Source of the DNA: a virus
Virus record (IMG/VR): IMGVR_UViG_3300007512_000012
Location: 46,938-110,937 of that record
Strand: one strand, 5' to 3'
Length of the DNA: 64,000 nucleotides
Positions within the stretch are counted from its first letter, which is position 1. Each line of letters opens with the position of its first letter. Below the pieces are notes generated by a model. That model ran no database searches and was not told the origin of the DNA. It worked only from the letters and a program-made list of their open reading frames with translations. Of the stretch, positions 58,789 through 64,000 are shown piece by piece. A program made the position numbers and the translations under genes.

Positions 58789-59139
58789 TCAGTGCAGGAC
58801 GGGCTCGTCCTCGTCCTTCTTGCCGAAGATGCGGTCCCAGTTGGCCGCGAACTGCTCGTGCGACACCGACATCGGCTTCCGGCCGCCGCTGCCCTGGGGG
58901 GCCGGAGCCTCGTACAACGTCTCGCAGTCGAACGCGGGGCTGTCTTCGCGGGGCTTCATGTGGATGAGGTCGGCACCGGGCGGGAGAGGCACCCCGTCCT
59001 TCGCGGGCATCAGGACGCCGAGGGACGCCTCCTTCGGACCGGAGTCGTCGCCGCGAATGCGCAGCAGGTGGGGCCGTCCCTGGTCGTCGGGGGCGAGTGG
59101 GATGGCGATCTCGCGAGTTGTCTTGCTGTCATCGCTCAT
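58789..59139 (-). CDS. Hypothetical acidic protein
   Basis: 116 aa. Pro/Asp-rich, with a short beta core (H-L-L-R-I-R-G-D-D, A-S-L-G-V-L-M-P) and a C-terminal helix (F-A-A-N-W-D-R-I-F-G-K) similar in style to partner-binding tails. No family recognised. Confidence 0.6.
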   Translation of the reverse strand: MSDDSKTTREIAIPLAPDDQGRPHLLRIRGDDSGPKEASLGVLMPAKDGVPLPPGADLIHMKPREDSPAFDCETLYEAPAPQGSGGRKPMSVSHEQFAANWDRIFGKKDEDEPVLH

Positions 59140-59156
59140 GGGGCACCTCCCCCAGA

Positions 59157-59339
59157 CTACTCGGTCCCGCCTGCTCCTGAGCCCCTTTCCGCGTGGTAGG
59201 CCTTGCAGTTGCCGCAGTAGCGGTGGTCCACATCGTTACGGTTGTACGACTTCATGTCGCACCGCAAGCAGGTGATGGTGAACCCGCCAAGGGCCTTCTC
59301 GTCCGGTTCGATGACGTAGCCCTCGGTGATCTCGTCCAT
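59157..59339 (-). CDS. Small zinc-ribbon protein
   Basis: 60 aa. T-C-L-R-C (24-27) and Y-C-G-N-C (42-45) form a four-cysteine zinc ribbon around M-K-S-Y-N-R-N-D-V. Small proteins with the same arrangement occur often in phage and bacterial genomes, without known function. The start shares its last base with the SbcD stop (TGATG), suggesting coupled translation. Confidence 0.7.
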   Translation of the reverse strand: MDEITEGYVIEPDEKALGGFTITCLRCDMKSYNRNDVDHRYCGNCKAYHAERGSGAGGTE

Positions 59340-60337
59340 CAGGAGACACCCTCGGCTTCGAGGTAGAGCAGCGTCCGCTCACGCACCGGCTCGGGCATGT
59401 CCATCCCGCGCACCTCGTCGAGCAGGGGCGGGCGGGTCTTCTGCTCGAAGGTCGCCTTCACCGACTCGACGAAGGCGTCCACGGTCATCTCCCTGGCCTC
59501 CTGCCGGGTCCGGCCTTCCAGGTCGAACACCTCGTCGGCGGGCTGCACGTCCAGGGCACGCCGCTCGACGGTGAACCCCTTCTTGTCGAAGCGGAGGATC
59601 GCCACCTCGGGGACGCGGGCCACGTCGTCCTGCGACAACGCTCCTCGGGTCAGGCTCCCGATGTTGACGATGGCCTTGCGGCCCTTCTCGTAGACGCCCT
59701 GGTTCTTGTGCCAGTGGCCGAAGCACCACACGTCGGGGTCCAGGTTGAGGATGTCGGCGTAGCGCACGATGTCCTCGGAGCCGAACATCTCCCCGCCCGC
59801 CTGGCTGGCGAGCAGGTGGGCAGCCACCACCAGATGACGTTCCTTGCCCTTCGTGATGGTCGTCAGCCGGTTCATGTCGTAGCTCTTGCCGTGGTACGGC
59901 ACGCCGACGACCCGGACGCTGTTGACCCGGACGCTGGGCTCCCCATCCGGGTGCTCGAACTCCTCGAAGGTGTGGCCCTCATCCTCGTCGAGCAGCCGGA
60001 ACACGCCCGTCTCGAACAGGACGCCGAGCGGGGCCTCGTTGATGTAGTCCCCGTCGCCGTACTTCACGTCGTGGTTGCCGTTGCGCACGGCGTACACCGG
60101 GCAGGGGTACTCGGAGTGGACCGCCGCGACCCGCTGGATCAGCTCGTGGGACGTGCGGCTGGGCGTCTTGATGTGGAAGAAGTCTCCACCATCGAGGACG
60201 GCCGCAGCCCCCACCTCCCGAGCGATCTCGCCGACCTGGCGGAGCTTCCCGAGCACCGTCTCGGCCCAGTCATCGGTCCGAGACTGCGGCGACTTCACCG
60301 CCAGATGCACGTCCGTTCGCCAGACCAGCGTGATCAT
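59339..60337 (-). CDS. SbcD/Mre11-like DNA nuclease
   Basis: 332 aa. Calcineurin-like metallophosphoesterase motifs in order: T-D-V-H (D9, H11), D-G-G-D-F-F-H (49-55), G-N-H-D (87-90), V-V-A-A-H-L-L, and F-G-H-W-H-K-N. These hold the two Mn2+ ions of Mre11-type nucleases. It partners with the Rad50-like ATPase halves encoded at 54794-55432 and 60958-62055, forming a complex equivalent to T4 gp47/gp46 that resects DNA ends and opens hairpins. The C-terminal 80 residues would carry the ATPase-binding helices. Confidence 0.85.
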   Translation of the reverse strand: MITLVWRTDVHLAVKSPQSRTDDWAETVLGKLRQVGEIAREVGAAAVLDGGDFFHIKTPSRTSHELIQRVAAVHSEYPCPVYAVRNGNHDVKYGDGDYINEAPLGVLFETGVFRLLDEDEGHTFEEFEHPDGEPSVRVNSVRVVGVPYHGKSYDMNRLTTITKGKERHLVVAAHLLASQAGGEMFGSEDIVRYADILNLDPDVWCFGHWHKNQGVYEKGRKAIVNIGSLTRGALSQDDVARVPEVAILRFDKKGFTVERRALDVQPADEVFDLEGRTRQEAREMTVDAFVESVKATFEQKTRPPLLDEVRGMDMPEPVRERTLLYLEAEGVS

Positions 60338-60340
60338 CGG

Positions 60341-60961
60341 CTACCCCTTCGCGGCCAGCGTGGTGTGCCGCTCGTAGCTCCGGCGGATGGACCGGATGAA
60401 CCCGCCCACCTTGGTCGCGTAGGTCGTCGAGCCGTTGTACTCGCGCAGCACCCGGCACATGGTCGGGGTCCGCCTCTGGCCCCACTTGCAGGCGTCCTTG
60501 CCCGTGTGCAGGCCCCAGTGGCGGCGGTGCTTCTTGAGCACCCGCGAGCGGGCGAGCCGGATGGCCCGGACCCCGGCTCTCTCCGGGTTGATGCAGCCGC
60601 CCTTGCCGTCGTCCAGGTCGCCGTAGGGCTTGCAGTGGTAGCCGGGGATGACCTGCATCCGGCCGACCTCCCCGTCCCCGCCCTTGCCGACGTTCTGGCG
60701 GAAGTTCGACTCGTTGTAGGCGATGGCGATGGACGCGAAGGTCACGTCCTCCCCGTGCGGGGCGGCCAGGGTCGCGATCTCGACGCACGAGGCGAGGCGT
60801 CGCTGGATCTTCGGGTGGCTGAAGTCGCCCTTCTCGGCGTACTTGCCCTCCACGTAGCGCATGTCCTTGAGGACCATCGAGGCAGCCTCGCAGGCCTCCT
60901 GCGGGTCCACAGCCTCGGGTGCGACGACGACCAGGGCGGCGAGCAGAATGGCGGACATCAT
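60341..60961 (-). CDS. Secreted lytic transglycosylase (SLT domain)
   Basis: 206 aa from ATG 60961 with AAGGAG upstream. Residues 1-18 are a signal peptide (M-M-S-A-I-L-L-A-A-L-V-V-V-A-P-E-A). SLT fold: F-A-S-I-A-I-A-Y-N-E-S-N-F with catalytic E84, then G-E-V-G-R-M-Q-V-I-P-G (97-107) and R-A-I-R-L-A-R. It cleaves peptidoglycan. The signal peptide would deliver it to the cell wall without a tail. It could be an endolysin-type lysis enzyme, although it sits between SbcD and SbcC genes, far from any holin I can see. The start overlaps the SbcC N-half stop (ATGA). Confidence 0.8.
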   Translation of the reverse strand: MMSAILLAALVVVAPEAVDPQEACEAASMVLKDMRYVEGKYAEKGDFSHPKIQRRLASCVEIATLAAPHGEDVTFASIAIAYNESNFRQNVGKGGDGEVGRMQVIPGYHCKPYGDLDDGKGGCINPERAGVRAIRLARSRVLKKHRRHWGLHTGKDACKWGQRRTPTMCRVLREYNGSTTYATKVGGFIRSIRRSYERHTTLAAKG

Positions 60962-62055
60962 GGCGTAGCTCCTTCTGCGGCTTCCTGCCGCATCTCCGTT
61001 CCACAGGTGGGGCACTGACCGATTTCCGCCAGAGCCGCACTCGCAGCGGTCGTGGCTTCTACCAGTTGTGCCTGCCCCTGATCCAAATCAGTCTGCCGAG
61101 CCACCACCGCGTTCTCCGCCTGCCTGAGCCTGTCGCGGAGCCCTTCGAGCACCTGAAGGGCTGCCAGCACGCGCTCGGGGCGGCTTTCGTCCACCTCCAC
61201 CAGCACGTCGTCGATGCCCGCGTACTTGTCCACCTCGGACCGAGCCGCGACCAGCCGGTCACGAAGCCCACGAAGGTCATCCAGCTCGTCCTGAAGCTCC
61301 AGCACCGATGAGGCGTCGGGAACCTCGATGTCGGCCACCGGCTCCAGCTTCTCGACCTCGGCACGGGCATCGACGAGCTTGTCGTTCAGGTGGACCAGCC
61401 GCTCCACCGCCCGGCGGACCGTCTCGACCTTCGTCCGCTTGGTCGCCAGGGCCTCCACAGCGACCAGGGCGTCGTCGAGGCCGTCGAACGCCTGCGCCTC
61501 GGCCTCGTGCTCCACCAGGTCGCTCGCCCGCACCTTGAGGGCAGCGGCGGCCTGGCGGCGGTCGCTCTCGGATGCACGGAGAGCCCGGTTGAGCTGGCCC
61601 ACCCGCTCCACGTCGGCGACGGCCTCGGCAACCGCCGACCCCGGCCGGTCGAGCAAGAACACCTGGCCGGTGAACTGCGGGGCGACGGTGGGCCACACGT
61701 CCTGGCCGCCCGCCTGGATGGGGACGACCCCGAACGCGGCCACCTCGTCGGGGACGGCCGAGCCAGGGTGGATCGGGTCGCCGTCGTTGATGACGTAGGT
61801 GGGCCGGTCGCGCTTGCCGGTCCCCTTCTCCCAGCGGACCTTGCCGTCCTCGCCGAAGTCCACCTCGACGGAGCACCGCTTCTCGCCGTGGCGGATGAAG
61901 GCGGTGCCCCCGGTGTTCTGGAAGACGCCTCGAACAGCCCGCTGGAGCGCAGTCTTGCCCGAGTTGTTCGTCCCGTGGACCGCCGTGAAGCGGGCCACTT
62001 CGACTTCAGCCTCTCGGATCGACTGGAAGTTCTGGACTCGGATCGTGACGGGCAT
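60958..62055 (-). CDS. SbcC/Rad50-like ATPase, N-terminal half with zinc hook
   Basis: 365 aa. N-terminal lobe: I-R-V-Q-N-F-Q-S-I-R-E-A and Walker A G-T-N-N-S-G-K-T (28-35). Residues about 150-340 form the ascending coiled coil. It ends with C-P-T-C (348-351), the CxxC zinc-hook motif, just 14 residues before the stop. No Walker B or signature is present; these are in the product of 54794-55432. So the gene encodes exactly the first arm of a Rad50-type protein. The ORF upstream is RecA and downstream is the transglycosylase. Likely acts with SbcD. Confidence 0.75.
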   Translation of the reverse strand: MPVTIRVQNFQSIREAEVEVARFTAVHGTNNSGKTALQRAVRGVFQNTGGTAFIRHGEKRCSVEVDFGEDGKVRWEKGTGKRDRPTYVINDGDPIHPGSAVPDEVAAFGVVPIQAGGQDVWPTVAPQFTGQVFLLDRPGSAVAEAVADVERVGQLNRALRASESDRRQAAAALKVRASDLVEHEAEAQAFDGLDDALVAVEALATKRTKVETVRRAVERLVHLNDKLVDARAEVEKLEPVADIEVPDASSVLELQDELDDLRGLRDRLVAARSEVDKYAGIDDVLVEVDESRPERVLAALQVLEGLRDRLRQAENAVVARQTDLDQGQAQLVEATTAASAALAEIGQCPTCGTEMRQEAAEGATP

Positions 62056-62072
62056 GGGTCACCCTACCCCCG

Positions 62073-63287
62073 TCAGTCGGTTACGAAGCCCAGGGCCTCA
62101 TCCACGTCGTCCTCGTCGTCCTGCACGGCCTTGACGGAGTTCTTGCCCCCGGCCCGGATGGCCGTGACCACCTTCTCGGCCAGCTCGTCGTAGGCCCCCG
62201 CCGTCGAGAGGATGTCCTCCTTGAAGTTCAGGGCACCCTGCGAGCGGACGGACGTGCCGTTGCCCATCTCGAAGGCGTACCAGGCCCCGCCCTTCACCAC
62301 GATGCCGTGGGCCACGCCGACCGCGATCAGGTCGCGGACGTTGTCGATGCCCTCGCCGAAGGTGATGTGGTACTCGGCCTCCCGCTGCTGGCTGTTGGAC
62401 ACCTTCGACTTCTTGATGGTGGCCTTGATGAGGGCCGACGTGGCCCGCTCGATCTGCTTGTGGGTCAGGGCGTCGTAGTCCTTCGACTTGAGGCTCTTCA
62501 CCCGGCGGAAGCTCACGCGGATGTTGCTGTAGAACTTCCACGCCTCGCCGCCCTGGTGGGTGCTGCCGTCACCGCCGTAGCCGCCCGTGTTGATCTTCTT
62601 GCGAAGCTGGGACAGGCCCATGATGTGGCTGCCGGACTCGGCGATGTCCCCGGCGAGCTGCGGCAGGACCAGGGACCACTTCGCGGCCACCAGCCCGACC
62701 CGGCCCATCTCGCCCTTGTCTTCGAGGGCCTGCTTGCGGATGGCCTTCGGCACCCCGGCACCCACGCTGTCGAGGATGATGAGGTCCACCCCGGCCCGAG
62801 CGCAGGCGAACAGGACGGAGAGCCCGGCCTCCAGCGTGTTCGGCTGGACCAGGTAGAAGCGGTCGGGGTCCTCCACCGGGCACCCGAGCGCGGAGGCGTA
62901 GTCGAGGCTGATGGCGTGCTCCCAGTCGATGAAGCACACCAGCCCACCGTTCGCACAGACAGCCGCAGCGGCCTCCAGGGCGACGGTGGTCTTGCCGCTC
63001 GACTCGTGGCCGAAGATGTTGCTGATCATCCCCTTCGGCCAGCCGGGGCACGGGGGGACGCCCTGCTTGTTGAGGGCTCCGCCGATGAGGTAGTCGAGCA
63101 CGACCGACCCGGAGGTGATGTGCGGGCGGCTCTCCGTGAGCTGGTTGCTGTCCACCGTGACGGTGGGGTCGTCGTCCTTGAGCACCTTCTTGACGACGGT
63201 GCGAACGGACGCCAGCGCGGAGGCCGAAGGCTTCGCCGACTTCTTCCGGGTCGCCTTCTTCCGGGTCGTGGTCTTCTTCTCAGCCAT
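62073..63287 (-). CDS. recA: RecA-family recombinase
   Basis: 404 aa. ATG 63287 chosen because the longer frame is Arg/Ser-rich and overlaps the RuvC gene. The first 25 residues are a Lys/Thr-rich tail. T-S-G-S-V-V-L-D-Y-L-I-G-G-A-L, Walker A G-H-E-S-S-G-K-T-T (93-101), and Walker B L-I-I-L-D-S-V-G-A-G follow, then a DNA-binding loop region I-M-G-L-S-Q-L-R-K-K-I. Phage-type, with an acidic C-terminus. It forms filaments on ssDNA for strand exchange, serving recombination-dependent replication with SbcCD, the Cas4-like nuclease and RuvC. Confidence 0.9.
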   Translation of the reverse strand: MAEKKTTTRKKATRKKSAKPSASALASVRTVVKKVLKDDDPTVTVDSNQLTESRPHITSGSVVLDYLIGGALNKQGVPPCPGWPKGMISNIFGHESSGKTTVALEAAAAVCANGGLVCFIDWEHAISLDYASALGCPVEDPDRFYLVQPNTLEAGLSVLFACARAGVDLIILDSVGAGVPKAIRKQALEDKGEMGRVGLVAAKWSLVLPQLAGDIAESGSHIMGLSQLRKKINTGGYGGDGSTHQGGEAWKFYSNIRVSFRRVKSLKSKDYDALTHKQIERATSALIKATIKKSKVSNSQQREAEYHITFGEGIDNVRDLIAVGVAHGIVVKGGAWYAFEMGNGTSVRSQGALNFKEDILSTAGAYDELAEKVVTAIRAGGKNSVKAVQDDEDDVDEALGFVTD

Positions 63288-63948
63288 CGTCGTCCTCGTC
63301 TCCTGCCCACCGGAAGAACCGCTCGTCCTCGCGGTAGAGGATGCCCTTCTTCTCGGTCTGGCCTGCACGCTTGCCGCGCTTGTAGGTGTGGATCTTCCTG
63401 AACTGCTTCCGCTCGGTTGGAGTCAGGTCTTGCTCACCGACTACCCCGTCCAGGTGCAACCAGAACCGGGCCGCCGAACGCGCAACCCAGTAGGCGTCTG
63501 CCTCGTTGTGGTTCCACCGGCCGACTCCTCCGGTCGCCTCCCGAGCCGCCTCCACCATGTCCGGCTTGCCCATGACCCAGAGCTTCCCGCCCGGCGACGG
63601 CCGGTCGAGGAAGGTGCGGGCGTGGGCCTTCACCTGCGGGGGCGCGAAGAACACGAGGTCCACCTTCGCCGCCCGCAGAGCCTCGCAGGTGTAGAGGAAC
63701 AACCCGTACATCCCTTCGGACCACAGGTCGTTGAAGATCGGGTATTCGCAGCCGACGCGCGTGACCCCGAGCCGCTCCACGAGGGCGGCTACGTTCGACC
63801 GCATCTCGATGTAGCGGTCGATGAACAACATCTTGGCGGAGGTCTGGAACCGCCCCCTCTCGGGGCACAGATCACGGCCCTCCGCCTCGGTGTCGTGAAC
63901 CGCCCACCCGAAGTTGGTGAGGGACGGGTCCAGCCCGAGCACGCGCAT
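63280..63948 (-). CDS. ruvC: RuvC-like Holliday junction resolvase
   Basis: 222 aa. RNase H fold with catalytic residues D7 (L-G-L-D-P-S-L-T-N-F-G), E68 (V-G-C-E-Y-P) and D151 (N-H-N-E-A-D-A-Y), as in RuvC. Basic and acidic C-terminal extension of 45 residues. Resolves branched DNA before packaging and in recombination. The stop overlaps the RecA start by 8 bases. A strong SD (GAGGAG) stands 6 bases before the ATG. Confidence 0.82.
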   Translation of the reverse strand: MRVLGLDPSLTNFGWAVHDTEAEGRDLCPERGRFQTSAKMLFIDRYIEMRSNVAALVERLGVTRVGCEYPIFNDLWSEGMYGLFLYTCEALRAAKVDLVFFAPPQVKAHARTFLDRPSPGGKLWVMGKPDMVEAAREATGGVGRWNHNEADAYWVARSAARFWLHLDGVVGEQDLTPTERKQFRKIHTYKRGKRAGQTEKKGILYREDERFFRWAGDEDDDG

Positions 63949-63965
63949 GGGGATCTCCTCGACGC

Positions 63966-63999
63966 CTCGGGGGGCGGACCATCAGGCCCGCCCCCCGAG
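63966..63999 (-). terminator. Strong hairpin upstream of the resolvase gene
   Basis: 12-bp perfect stem CTCGGGGGGCGG/CCGCCCCCCGAG with a 10-base loop, 18 bases before the start of the RuvC-like gene. Probably the terminator of a gene beyond the window, though it may also act in the leader of the resolvase mRNA. Confidence 0.6.
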
Positions 64000-64000
64000 T

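Overview
The window is a 64-kb piece of a large double-stranded DNA tailed phage (Caudoviricetes). It encodes a large terminase, portal, prohead protease, acidic scaffold-like protein and HK97-type major capsid protein in head-module order, plus its own sliding clamp, clamp loader, primase, RecA, RuvC-type resolvase and SbcCD-type nuclease. GC content is high, GTG/TTG starts are common, and Shine-Dalgarno sites (AGGAGG) are strong. The host is therefore a high-GC bacterium. An actinobacterium is plausible because the first complete gene resembles a protein family common in actinobacteria and their phages, but this is inference. Nearly all genes lie on the minus strand and are tightly packed, often with ATGA or TGATG overlaps. 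A genome with this much of its own replication machinery is probably of jumbo or near-jumbo size.

Layout, left to right. 0-5 kb: two plus-strand genes converge on dCTP deaminase and a vWA-domain protein. 5-19.7 kb: small genes, then virion structural genes, including tandem paralogues at 8.2-11.5 and 11.6-13.6 kb, an FmdB-type zinc ribbon and a 963-aa SWIM-finger protein. 19.8-21.5 kb: a plus-strand nucleotidase gene carrying an apparent in-frame internal inversion, a highly structured non-coding segment, and a 303-bp segment bounded by 13-bp inverted repeats that contains a broken small ORF. 21.5-41.8 kb: the head module, which on the minus strand reads TerS candidate, TerL, two small proteins, portal, a 2805-aa multidomain (polyvalent) protein with an intein, two structural proteins, prohead protease, EF-hand acidic protein, decoration candidate and major capsid protein. 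41.8-48.7 kb: further virion genes, including a beta-helix protein. 48.8-50 kb: a sigma-region-4-like regulator and a NusG-like factor. 50-64 kb: replication and recombination (DnaX, TOPRIM primase, split SbcC, clamp, Cas4/RecB-like nuclease, SbcD, lytic transglycosylase, RecA, RuvC).

How the parts fit: the replication module supplies a phage-specific clamp and loader, a primase and recombination-dependent repair. The sigma/NusG pair may redirect host transcription to a conserved 24-bp bipartite motif (CCTATR-N11-GTAGARG) found upstream of eight late genes, several of which sit just behind strong terminator hairpins. The 2805-aa protein carries tRNA-repair-like, 2H, GNAT and topoisomerase IB domains and sits between portal and protease, which suggests a virion-packaged effector delivered with the DNA. 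The most unusual region is 19.8-21.5 kb. Flipping 117 bp between 10-bp inverted repeats restores a textbook HAD nucleotidase without changing the reading frame.
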